Origin: Salisaeta longa DSM 21114
GTDB lineage: Bacteria > Bacteroidota > Rhodothermia > Rhodothermales > Salinibacteraceae
Direction of reading: 5' to 3'
Assembly (NCBI RefSeq): GCF_000419585.1
Contig: NZ_ATTH01000001.1
Location: forward strand, 890,005 to 954,004
DNA: 64,000 nucleotides
Positions 45,594 to 54,140 of this stretch are shown piece after piece. The notes beneath the pieces are model-generated. The model did not search any database and was not told the DNA's origin. It was given only the letters and a program-made list of their open reading frames with translations. A program made the position numbers and the translations under genes. Each line of letters starts with the position of its first letter. The stretch's first letter is position 1.

Positions 45594-46463
45594 TTACGGT
45601 TGAGCGAACGAGATGGTGCGGGTGCTGTCGGAGAAGGGACGCCCCAGACTGATGACGCCTGCTGATTGCAGCGGAAGGGTGTCGCGGTGCACAAAGATGG
45701 GCACGCCCCCGTCGAGGCGCACGTAGGTGCCGTTCGAGCTCATGTCTTTCAGAATAAACGAGCGGCCCTTCGGCTCGATGGTTGCGTGGTGCCGCGACAC
45801 GCGGGTGTCTTGTACCTGCAAGTCGTTGCGCGTGCTACGGCCCAGGGTAAACGGTCCATGGATCGTAACGGTGGTTTCTCCCATCGACAACTTCAGCGCG
45901 GGCGTTGCCGTGGGCGCACTGCGTTGGATGACCGTGAGGCCTGTTTGATTTTCGTTTGCAAGCAGCTCAACCGGTTCCAGACCATCGGCTTTGCCCTTCA
46001 AACGTGTTTCGGGCAGCACGCGGTGCGGGGGGGCCTGAAGCCCAGCGGGCAGTTGCCGAAGGACGGCTTGCGTTGTAATGATCTGCTGCGGCTTGGCCCA
46101 TTCCACGAGCCGCGCGGCCGTATTTACACAGTCGCCGTACACGTCGTCCTCGGCCTGCACCACCGGGCCGTAGTGCAGGCCCACGTAGATGGCATGATCC
46201 AACTCTTTGCGCATGACAAGCGCAGCATCGACGGCATCAAACGGCCGCTGAAAGGTGCTCAACACCTCGTCGCCAATGGTCTTCACCACCGTGCCGTTGT
46301 GCTGACGGGTGATGGTTTTCATTGCATTCAGAAGCTCCTGGATGCGAGCCTGCGCCGCTGCATCGCCAAGTGTCTCGTAAAGCTGGGTGCTGCCGCAAAG
46401 GTCGGCAAAGAGTACGGTGGCATGGGCTGTAGACGACGCGGCCGCAGGGGGAGAGGAGGACAT
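45594..46463 (-). CDS. Class III nucleotide cyclase fused to FHA domain
   Basis: 289 residues. Residues about 14-165 are a class III adenylate/guanylate cyclase: ATVLFADLCGSTQLYETLGD with the first metal Asp, VVKTIGDEVLSTFQRP with the second, and YGDCVNTAARLVEWAKPQQI. From about 185 an FHA domain follows: FTLGRSTRNDLQVQDTRVSR, HHATIEPKGRSFILKD, MSSNGTYV, which should bind phospho-Thr proteins. Cyclases with FHA are known as stand-alone signalling proteins. Here it lies between the cas operon and array 2, transcribed toward the operon, and is 144 bp from the zinc-binding gene. Confidence 0.9.
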   Translation of the reverse strand: MSSSPPAAASSTAHATVLFADLCGSTQLYETLGDAAAQARIQELLNAMKTITRQHNGTVVKTIGDEVLSTFQRPFDAVDAALVMRKELDHAIYVGLHYGPVVQAEDDVYGDCVNTAARLVEWAKPQQIITTQAVLRQLPAGLQAPPHRVLPETRLKGKADGLEPVELLANENQTGLTVIQRSAPTATPALKLSMGETTVTIHGPFTLGRSTRNDLQVQDTRVSRHHATIEPKGRSFILKDMSSNGTYVRLDGGVPIFVHRDTLPLQSAGVISLGRPFSDSTRTISFAQP

Positions 46464-46621
46464 GATTCGCAGACAGACTGTTGCTTGTATGGTGCGACCT
46501 ATTTAACCAGCAAGATTCATGCCCGCGGTATACAGCACGTTAGTCTTAGTCCCACGCCTTTAAGGTGCAACGGAAATAGTTGAAGGGAATGACGTTCGAT
46601 GTGGCGGGCGCTATGTAAACG

Positions 46622-47605
46622 TCAGCCGTCGACCTTTTCCCATTGACGTGTGTCGTCGTCCTCGGCAACGATAGCAAAGCAACCGTTGTATCCAGCCACG
46701 GTTTTTACGCCCACGACCGGTGCGCCTGATGCAGGCTTCCAATATTTGAGCGTCGCCAAGGTGGCCGGTTCTTTTCCGCCGGCGCTTTTGTCGCGTGAAC
46801 GCCCCGACAGCTCCACAACCCCGACGCCACGCGAACCACCAGCGACAAATAGCCGGTCGGCACCAAACGACACGTCATGCAGAGGCGGTGTTTTATCGTC
46901 CTCACGTTTGGCGGAGCTTCTCCATAGGTATCGCTCCTTGAGCGTCTTTTTATCCAGGAGACTTAGAAAGTAGCCGACGTTTCCGTGATTAACTCCTTTG
47001 GAGCCGAGTGCCATCCAACGGCTATTTGCGGCAGCACAAAAAGTCTGCTCGTAGGTGGTGTGAAACCTGAGCTTTTCGGCCTTCTGGAAGTTCGGTTTGG
47101 TTGGATCACGGGCATCGTAGATGAGGATCCATTTTGGCAATATAAGATCATCGACCGCCAAGAGCCGGTTGCCGTCGCGGAAGAGCGCATCTACGGTCTT
47201 ACCAGATTTGCACACAGGGGGCGGCACCGCGACTTGGGTCCAGCTAGCATGCGGCGTTCCGAGCGTGCACCGCCACAACAGCGCGCGCTTGTCATTCTTG
47301 GCCCGACCGCCAACGTATACTTGCGACCCAATGACGTTGACGCAGTGGCCGCGACACCCCTTCGGCAGGTGCGGACCGCTACGCACGGGCTCTAGCTTCT
47401 CACCGGCGAGGGTCCACGTCTTCACCTTCTTGCCCGCTTGCGTGAGCGCAGAAATGACGGATCGCTCCTGATCGATGTGCACGATTGCGTCCACGTCAGC
47501 ATCCAGGGGTGCTAGGTAGGCAAGGTCGTTACTGATCCACCGATACAACCCCAGTTGCCGTCCTTTCGGTAAAACAACCATCGCATTGGTCGAGCGGAAT
47601 TGCAA
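46622..47605 (-). CDS. Beta-propeller-like hypothetical protein
   Basis: 327 residues with no signal peptide. It has repeated blades of beta strands with short WxxA/GG turns: LGLYRWISNDLAYLAPLDAD, SQVYVGGRAKNDKRALLWRC, NRLLAVDDLILPKWILIYDA, DRLFVAGGSRGVGVVEL. The plan suggests five to six propeller blades. No family recognised. It is cytoplasmic by sequence. Its 5' end is only 44 bp from array 2, so it reads away from the array. Confidence 0.65.
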   Translation of the reverse strand: MQFRSTNAMVVLPKGRQLGLYRWISNDLAYLAPLDADVDAIVHIDQERSVISALTQAGKKVKTWTLAGEKLEPVRSGPHLPKGCRGHCVNVIGSQVYVGGRAKNDKRALLWRCTLGTPHASWTQVAVPPPVCKSGKTVDALFRDGNRLLAVDDLILPKWILIYDARDPTKPNFQKAEKLRFHTTYEQTFCAAANSRWMALGSKGVNHGNVGYFLSLLDKKTLKERYLWRSSAKREDDKTPPLHDVSFGADRLFVAGGSRGVGVVELSGRSRDKSAGGKEPATLATLKYWKPASGAPVVGVKTVAGYNGCFAIVAEDDDTRQWEKVDG

Positions 47606-47649
47606 GAGCTTCGTTTTGATGCTCGCAAAGAGATGCTAAAATGCCACCG

Positions 47650-47841
47650 GTTTCAATCCTCTTGGAATGGAGGCAAGACTTCCGACCCCTCACAATTAAC
47701 GAAGGACAAACCGTGAATTTTGAGGTTTCAATCCTCTTGGAATGGAGGCAAGACTTCCGACAGGAGAATTTCATCGCGGAGCTTGAAACGCTCATGCCCG
47801 CCCCGTTTCAATCCTCTTGGAATGGAGGCAAGACTTCCGAC
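47650..47841 (-). CRISPR. CRISPR array 2 (3 repeats, 2 spacers)
   Basis: Perfect copies of the 37-bp repeat of array 1 at 47650, 47725 and 47805. Spacers 47687-47724 (38 bp) and 47762-47804 (43 bp). Same orientation as array 1, leader on the right. The shortest array in the locus. Confidence 0.97.
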
Positions 47842-48352
47842 GGTACCTGAAGGAGAGGTGAATACCGGTGCGAAAGACAGCTGTTGCGGCCGCTGCAAGC
47901 CGTTGGTCGTAGCTCGGAGGCGTCATTTCTGCAGACCCTTTTCTAGCATGCGCTTGCTTCATGGCTTTTGGTGAAGCCATCATGAAGGCATTTTGCGCAA
48001 TCCTATGTAAAAGAACACGTTACGCGTGTGCTGCAGCCCCCCACCTTGAGCGGACATTTTAGGTCTGCAATGCGCGCTGAATGCAATGGCTGTGCACTGA
48101 ATTCAATATCACACGAGAGTAGGGTATGTAAGCGGCTGGAGAATGTCAAGCGCCACGGCTCGCTTTTTTGTGCGCGGTGGGCTGACGGGCGCAGAGGGTT
48201 GCCCGGCTGCGGAGATTGCGCTTTCAGCATGACCTAAAGGCCCCCACGCTCACTGCGTTCGCTCGCAATGACAATAGTGGTTGATGAAAAACAGAGCGTT
48301 GATGGTTCAGATGGTTGTTCGGGGTGGTGTGATCAAACTGCACGCGCAACGC
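47842..48352 (-). promoter_or_regulatory. Leader of CRISPR array 2
   Basis: About 510 bp almost identical to the leaders of arrays 1 and 3, without a gene. Minus-strand promoter-like TTGACA (48144-48149), 17 bp, TACCCT (48121-48126). Confidence 0.82.
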
Positions 48353-48600
48353 ACGAAAACAGCAAATTCCTCTCTTGTCATCGCGAGGACTGAAGGGCCT
48401 TGGTCATGCCACTGGTGCGAAGTGAAGGACGCGGCGATCTCCATGTGCAGGCAGAAACGCTTTGTTGCGGAGATTGCGCTTTCAGCATGACCTTCGGCCT
48501 CCCCTCCAGGATGACCGAAAGACCCCACCTACGGCATGACCTTGCGCCCCCTTCCGGAATGACCGAAAGGCCTGGCTTTCAGTATGAGCTTCTCTTCGGG
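48190..48600. repeat. Dispersed repeat, copy 2, and spacer to cas2
   Basis: Shares GCGGAGATTGCGCTTTCAGC and the CGTTCGCTCGCAATGACAAT block with the other copies. Its last part repeats short segments of the type GATGACC(G/T)...CCC (48484-48600) with a simple tandem feel. No gene from 47842 to 48640. Confidence 0.6.
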
Positions 48601-48640
48601 AATGAGCTCAAACGTTTAGGGGGCGCTTAACGTTACGCGC

Positions 48641-48919
48641 TCACACGATGAGCGTATCGGTTGTGCCAGGCAATGCCATGGACGGGCCATGCTGGCGTAC
48701 TTGATCGAGGCACCCTTTACAGATGGGCAGCGTCACAAGGCGGTCGCAGCTGAGATCCATGACCGAACGGGCCTGTCCTTGGAGCCGATCAATGGCCTGA
48801 AACGAGCACGCGCACAGAAACACGCTGTATTGCAGGCGGCGTCCATAGTCTTCACACAGCGTCGCCACCTGGCGCAATCGTTTGGGGTCGCAGATGTCGT
48901 ACGCAACAAGCCAAAGCAT
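48641..48919 (-). CDS. cas2: CRISPR adaptation nuclease Cas2
   Basis: 92 residues from MLWLVAYDICDPKRL. The ferredoxin-like fold is clear: LWLVAYDICDPKRLRQVATL (with the conserved Asp of YDI-D), then GRRLQYSVFLCACS and LSCDRLVTLPICKGC. Together with Cas1 it integrates spacers. It is the second gene of the minus-strand cas1-cas2 pair, 43 bp after the cas1 stop. Nothing suggests an RT fusion. Confidence 0.95.
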   Translation of the reverse strand: MLWLVAYDICDPKRLRQVATLCEDYGRRLQYSVFLCACSFQAIDRLQGQARSVMDLSCDRLVTLPICKGCLDQVRQHGPSMALPGTTDTLIV

Positions 48920-48962
48920 ATCGAAAAAGTACCATAGGAAATAAAACAGAACCGGCCGTGTG

Positions 48963-50072
48963 CTAGCGCAGGCGGAATGCACGGTAGCGGATCGACGGAT
49001 CTTCAAGCACGCGCGCTAGGCGGCGGGCTTGTGCCTCAAACGCCCGGTGATAAGGCAGCGCTTGCTTCATGCCCGGAAGCGTAACAGACTGGGCGCGGCG
49101 GCGTCCGTATGCTTTATATACCGCCTTACGTCCCAGACCCGTGAGGTAAATGCCGCCATTTTTGGGATGGAAATGGTTGGCGCGCACCGTTCCACGATTG
49201 ATAAGAGCAAGCACCACCGAGTCGGCCACCGCCGGGCGAAAGGCTTCCATGAGATCAAGCACGGCCGCCGGTGTGTAGGGGCGCGGGCGATGCAACAATC
49301 CCAACTGCGCATCCAATCCGGCGATGCTGCATGCCGATGCTACATCGTTTTGTAGCAAGCTGTAGGTAAAGCCGAGCAGTGCATTGACGGCATCTTTAGG
49401 GGGACGGCGCGTACGCTTTGTGAAGCAAAAGGCGGGATCGTCGGATTGCAACAGATCGGGCCATACCGAAAAATAGGCGCGCGTGGCAGCCCCCTCCATC
49501 CCGCGCAGCTCGTCGTCTGTCGTAGCGGCTCCGAGGCGACGCTGGAAGCTGTGGATGGAGCGCACCGCGGCATCGAGCGCTGCCGAAGGGGCCTTTCGGT
49601 GACGCCGCTTGAGGCGGTGGGCCATGTTGTGAAGTTTGGCACCAACGAAGGCCCGCGCCAGATGCAGACGCTGGGCGTCGTTTTGCTGCACGTTGTACTG
49701 GGCAAGCCGCAATGATACGTGGCCCGCTTGAGGCGTGGTGAGGTAGCCCTTGACCTTTCCGTAACGAGACAGAAGCACCACGCGAATGCCGCGTTGCAAA
49801 CTCAGCCGCAGAGCGGGCATCGTGCAATGAACACGCCCCACAAGTGCTAACGCATCGATCTCGGGGATGGGCACTTGCGCGATCTGCTCGGTTCCTTCAG
49901 CGGTATGCACGTCAACGATGAAGTGCTGGCTGCGCTTTCGCACAACGGCCCCAGCGGTGTCAACGTAGAGGGTGCGACGAATGCCTTTGCTCGGCCGCAC
50001 GGTGCTATTGGCAGCGGTGCGCGAACGAGTGGGCGACGGGGTGGGCGCAAGGGATGCAGGGGCGTGCGACAT
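48963..50072 (-). CDS. cas1: CRISPR integrase Cas1
   Basis: 369 residues. The N-terminal beta domain has RRTLYVDTAGAVVRKRSQHF and IPEIDALALVGRVHCTMPAL. The catalytic helical domain supplies Glu in LRGMEGAATRAYFSVWPDLL, His in GLDAQLGLLHRPRPYTPAAV and Glu in LDLMEAFRPAVADSVV, which together form the metal site. About 30 residues at the N-terminus are extra, Ser/Thr/Pro-rich and unlike Cas1, so a later start is possible. This Cas1 is the only one seen and probably serves all three arrays, which share one repeat and one leader. Confidence 0.95.
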   Translation of the reverse strand: MSHAPASLAPTPSPTRSRTAANSTVRPSKGIRRTLYVDTAGAVVRKRSQHFIVDVHTAEGTEQIAQVPIPEIDALALVGRVHCTMPALRLSLQRGIRVVLLSRYGKVKGYLTTPQAGHVSLRLAQYNVQQNDAQRLHLARAFVGAKLHNMAHRLKRRHRKAPSAALDAAVRSIHSFQRRLGAATTDDELRGMEGAATRAYFSVWPDLLQSDDPAFCFTKRTRRPPKDAVNALLGFTYSLLQNDVASACSIAGLDAQLGLLHRPRPYTPAAVLDLMEAFRPAVADSVVLALINRGTVRANHFHPKNGGIYLTGLGRKAVYKAYGRRRAQSVTLPGMKQALPYHRAFEAQARRLARVLEDPSIRYRAFRLR

Positions 50073-50595
50073 GGCGCGAGCGGCGATGGTCTGTCAACGA
50101 ACGATCACGCCCTCCTACGGGGCGACGAGTTCTCCGATCGTGTCGCTGATTTTCAAGCGGCAGCAGCATCATTCATACGTCGTGCGCTGAATTCGATACG
50201 CACCCTGGGGGCTGCGCTGCCAGATGTACAAAGCCAACACCACTACCTAAGCGCTGCTTCCCAGTTACACAGGACTGTGAGTAGCAGGTAGGCAATGCCC
50301 CTGAACGCGTCGCCGCTGTGCTTGACGCAATAGAGTATCACTGCAAATTAGAACAGCTCGTACGCTTCTTCACGCACATGTCTTGCGCAGATAGACGACC
50401 CAAACGTCCGAGCATTTATTTTTTGCAATAACGGTTTTATGAGGGGTGAAAAGTTTTTGGGATACGAGTGACGAGTCAAATACATACAGTACCAGGCCGC
50501 ATCGTAGCCAAATAAGCGCCTTGGGGGACTGTTAGGTCGCAGCCGTCACCCCTCTCAGGCATAGCTACTGTACAGTTTCAGGGCCAGCACGATCC
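50073..50595. other. Intergenic region without recognised features
   Basis: 523 bp between cas1 and array 3. No gene, no clear stem-loop. An AT-rich stretch (ATTTATTTTTTGCAATAACG, about 50414-50433) repeats a similar string at 14508-14526 and may be a promoter part. Confidence 0.4.
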
Positions 50596-50948
50596 GTTTC
50601 AATCCTCTTGGAATGGAGGCAAGACTTCCGACCGGAAAGCAGTGCAGTGGTACAAAGAGCACGCTCCTAAAGACGCGTTTCAATCCTCTTGGAATGGAGG
50701 CAAGACTTCCGACCTTCGAAGGAACTCTGTTCTCCGCCAAGGAGGACATCACCGTGTTTCAATCCTCTTGGAATGGAGGCAAGACTTCCGACTCATCTTT
50801 CCTTGATCGGGTCAATGGCCTTGAAGATGGCGGTTTCAATCCTCTTGGAATGGAGGCAAGACTTCCGACACGCCGCCGTAGTAAGCGGCGTCGCGACCAG
50901 CGCCGTAATGGGTTTCAATCCTCTTGGAATGGAGGCAAGACTTCCGAC
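50596..50948 (-). CRISPR. CRISPR array 3 (5 repeats, 4 spacers)
   Basis: Copies of the same 37-bp repeat at 50596, 50677, 50756, 50833 and 50912, all complete. Spacers 50633-50676, 50714-50755, 50793-50832 and 50870-50911 (40-44 bp). Leader on the right, as in the others. Confidence 0.98.
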
Positions 50949-51475
50949 GGTACCTGAAGGAGAGGTGAATACCGGTGCGAAAGGCAGCGGTTGCGGCCGC
51001 TGCAGGCCGTTGGTCGTAGCTCGGATACGTTAATTCCGCAGACCCTGTTCTAGCATGCGCTTGCTTCATGGCTTTTGGTGAAGCCGCCATGAAGGCGTTT
51101 TGCGCAACCCTATGTAAAAGAACACCTTGCGCGTGTGCCGCAGACCCCCCGCCTTGAGCGGACATTTGAGGTCTGCAATGCGCGTTGAATGCAATGGCTG
51201 TGCACTGAATTCAATATCACACGAGAGTAGGGTATGTAAGCGGCTGGAGAATGTCAAGCGCCGCGGCTCGCTTTTTTGTGCGCGGTGGGCTGACGGGCGC
51301 AGAGGGTTGCCCGGCTGCGGAGATTGCCCGGCTGCGGAGATTGCGCTTTCAGCATGACCTAAAGGCCCCCACGTCGCTCCGCTCCTCGCAATGACAACAG
51401 TGGTTGATGAAAAATGGAGCGTTGATGGTTCAGATGGTTGTTCGCGGTGGTCTGCCCATCTGCACGCGCAACGCA
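50949..51475 (-). promoter_or_regulatory. Leader of CRISPR array 3
   Basis: About 527 bp nearly identical to the other two leaders. Promoter-like TTGACA (51252-51257), 17 bp, TACCCT (51229-51234) on the minus strand. Its outer part is the dispersed repeat, copy 3 (51290-51475). The next gene stops 50 bp later. Confidence 0.83.
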
Positions 51476-51524
51476 TCCAGACTGCCCCCTCTGCTCTTGG
51501 CATTGGTTGGCCCTCCAACGCAAG

Positions 51525-53573
51525 TTAGCGGACCGCTCGCAGGCCCACCGGCGGGCGGCGCCGGCGAGCGGGCGGGCACAGGGCCGGCGGCAGGTGGGGC
51601 ATCAGCTCTACGTCTTGCCGGTACGTCCACCCGTTGGCTTCGTGTACAAACGACCCTACGGCATCGCTCAGCGACGGGCCCGGTGCCACCACCTCCACGA
51701 CGGCCCGCGTGCGGGTAAGCGCTACGTGCAGGCGCTTCCGATCGCGCGGCGCGGGCGGCACCGCGGGAAGTACCACAATCACCACGTCGGCCTCCCAGCC
51801 CTTAAAGCTGTGCACGGTGCACACCTTCAGGCGTGGGTCGAGCGACCAAAAGGCGTGCTTGCGCGACTTGTCTTCGTCCGGATTTTCAACGCACACCGTG
51901 CAAGGATCCAGGTTCACCGTTTGCAGGCGCTCTTCCAGCACCAATCCGGTGGCGTGGGTATCCACCAACATGGCAATTTGGCTCGGGTTGATGCCGTGAT
52001 GGATGTGCTTGCGCGCAATGGCAACGGCGGTATCCAGCAGCCGATCGGGGGCCGCGACGGTCCACACGGCTTCTGGGGTCGGACGGTCGTCAAAGTCGAG
52101 CGCTAGCTGCTGGGCTTCGGTAAGCACGGGCGCTGTGCCCTCGGGCGGCGGCCACGTATGCGCCACCGCGTTCAGGGCATCGTGCAGCGCCGGCGGTACC
52201 CGGGCGGTGCCCTCTAGCGCGTGCGTGGTGGGGGCTTCACGGAAGTGCTCGGCGGCCGCGTTCACGGCATGCCCGTATATGCGCTGCCGGGCATCGGCTG
52301 CCATGGCCACGCGTACATCATCCGTAAGCACCGGATCGAGGCTTCGCATCCAATCAGCGCCCCAGTCCTGCCCTTCATCAACGAGCAGCACGTCGTAAGG
52401 CCCAAATATCTCGCCTTTTTCTACGGCATGGCGAATATTTTTTGCGTTCTCTGGCTCAAGCAGGTACTCGTGTAACGCGCGTTCATCCTCGTCCTCGTTG
52501 TCAAAATTTACTCCAATGGACTTCAGCAGATTGTACGCGAAGCGATGGTAGTGGATTATCATGAGCCCATTCATGGCGCGGGTGTAGCGCGCGGCCAGCT
52601 CATCGTTGATGCGGCGGCGCAGCTCGGCTTTGCCCATGGCGCGGCGCTCGGACGCGGTAAACACCTGGCCCTCACGAACGACCCCTCGCACGGCACGGGC
52701 CACCATGTCGCGCACATAATGCCACAGGGTGATGTTAAAGCCGAGCATGAGCACGGTGGCATCCTCCCGCAGGAGAGCGCGGGCGGCGCGGCGCGCCAAC
52801 ACCAAGGTTTTGCCGCTGCCCGCAGGGCCGGTAATCAGGAGGCGATGGGCTGTGCTGCGAGCCGCTGCTTGCTGCTGGGGTGTGAGCTGTAGCGGACGGT
52901 TTTGCTGCACCTCGTCGGGCGTGGGGTGCAACTGCTGGTGTAGCACCTCGTGCCAGGGCCGCTCGATGCCGATGGAGGCAAAGACGTCCTCGATCGTGCG
53001 TACGTGCTGGCTGGGAGTCCCCACGGCGTACCCCAGAATGGGAATGAGGGTGGAGAGGTCGTCCGTCGCCAACGTGGCCCGGCTGGCCAGTCCGTAATGC
53101 CGGGCCTGCGATCCATGCCGTTCGTACATCCGGTCGCGCACGCCCTCAATGGCCTTCCGCGAGGCCCGCGTGAGAAACACCCCGGCCCGCGCAAACCCAA
53201 ACAGTTTCGTATTTTCCGACTGGGCCTGCCCCGCCGGCGGAAGCAGCGTTTGGAAGAGCGCCCGGCGCGCCCCATCGGCCTGATCGACCGGGTCGCCGAT
53301 GGGATGACGCTCCGTCCCATCTTTTACGTACCATCCGTCGGCCGTAATTTTGTACGCGCTCATCTGGTAATCCTTCACCTCAAGAACCTGCACACCGGCG
53401 CGCGGATGCACAAGCACCACATCGGGGCGCGTGCCGCCCACGTGGGGCTGCAGGTAAATCTTCCAGTCGTCCGGCAGCCGCTCGATGAGCGTTTCGGCCA
53501 GCCACCGCTCGCCGGTGGTCAGCGGCGTGCGCAGCATGTTCCAGTCGTCGGGGGCGGGGTAGCAGTGGGCCAT
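51525..53573 (-). CDS. NERD-domain superfamily 1 (UvrD-like) helicase
   Basis: 682 residues from MAHCYPAPDD. The NERD nuclease-related domain comes first: RPDVVLVHPRAGVQVLEVKD (D...ExK core). The helicase has LTPQQQAAARSTAHRLLITG then GPAGSGKTLVLARRAARAL (Walker A), VLLVDEGQDWGADW (Walker B/DExQ), KVCTVHSFKGWEADVVIVVL and LHVALTRTRAVVEVV (motif VI). NERD-UvrD helicases occur in defence islands and plasmids and may process foreign DNA. The promoter lies opposite the DUF4258 gene; the 3' end faces leader 3. It may or may not be part of the CRISPR system. Confidence 0.88.
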   Translation of the reverse strand: MAHCYPAPDDWNMLRTPLTTGERWLAETLIERLPDDWKIYLQPHVGGTRPDVVLVHPRAGVQVLEVKDYQMSAYKITADGWYVKDGTERHPIGDPVDQADGARRALFQTLLPPAGQAQSENTKLFGFARAGVFLTRASRKAIEGVRDRMYERHGSQARHYGLASRATLATDDLSTLIPILGYAVGTPSQHVRTIEDVFASIGIERPWHEVLHQQLHPTPDEVQQNRPLQLTPQQQAAARSTAHRLLITGPAGSGKTLVLARRAARALLREDATVLMLGFNITLWHYVRDMVARAVRGVVREGQVFTASERRAMGKAELRRRINDELAARYTRAMNGLMIIHYHRFAYNLLKSIGVNFDNEDEDERALHEYLLEPENAKNIRHAVEKGEIFGPYDVLLVDEGQDWGADWMRSLDPVLTDDVRVAMAADARQRIYGHAVNAAAEHFREAPTTHALEGTARVPPALHDALNAVAHTWPPPEGTAPVLTEAQQLALDFDDRPTPEAVWTVAAPDRLLDTAVAIARKHIHHGINPSQIAMLVDTHATGLVLEERLQTVNLDPCTVCVENPDEDKSRKHAFWSLDPRLKVCTVHSFKGWEADVVIVVLPAVPPAPRDRKRLHVALTRTRAVVEVVAPGPSLSDAVGSFVHEANGWTYRQDVELMPHLPPALCPPARRRRPPVGLRAVR

Positions 53574-53794
53574 AACAATCGGATAGGTTGGGGTGGTGTG
53601 GGCTACGATCGGGAAGGGATATGGGCACGAGCCGCCCGAGTCGCCCGGTTGGCAATTCAGAAGGGCCGATCTGAATTCAACGGCGGCCGGCTGATTGCAG
53701 CGCGTGCGACCCTGCACGCTTGCCCCCGTGGGAGGGCATGCGGCACAACCGACCGTGCCGTTCCGCTTTCTTTCCCCATAGCTTGCAATACGCC

Positions 53795-54112
53795 ATGCAC
53801 ATTTCTACGACACGCTGGACCATCGACCGGGCCTACTACCCCAAGGCCTCCGGCACCTATCGCCTCAGCAGCCACGCCATCACCCGCATGTACGAGCGCC
53901 AGGTACGAACCGATCAGGTGGTGCGCGCACTGCGCTACGGCCGCGTGCTGCACACCCGCGGCGCTGTTCACTTCGTATTGGGGCGGAAGGAGGTGCAGCG
54001 CTTTGCCGCGGTGCCTGCCACCGATAACGGCGTGCAGGTGGTGGTGGCGGCCTTAGAGGATGGCACGGTGCTCACCTGCTATCGCAACCCCGACCAGTTG
54101 CCCCGCTGCTGA
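53795..54112 (+). CDS. DUF4258 family protein
   Basis: 105 residues from MHISTTRW. The family core is YRLSSHAITRMYERQVRTDQ, VVRALRYGRVLHTRGAVHFV, and VVVAALEDGTVLTCYRN. DUF4258 proteins look like a ParE/RelE-type small fold and are often near restriction and CRISPR genes; function is unknown. It diverges from the helicase gene (222 bp apart) and converges with the ring-nuclease-like gene 28 bp away. Confidence 0.8.
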   Translation: MHISTTRWTIDRAYYPKASGTYRLSSHAITRMYERQVRTDQVVRALRYGRVLHTRGAVHFVLGRKEVQRFAAVPATDNGVQVVVAALEDGTVLTCYRNPDQLPRC

Positions 54113-54140
54113 AGTCCGCCGCCGGTACGCGGCCAACCGC

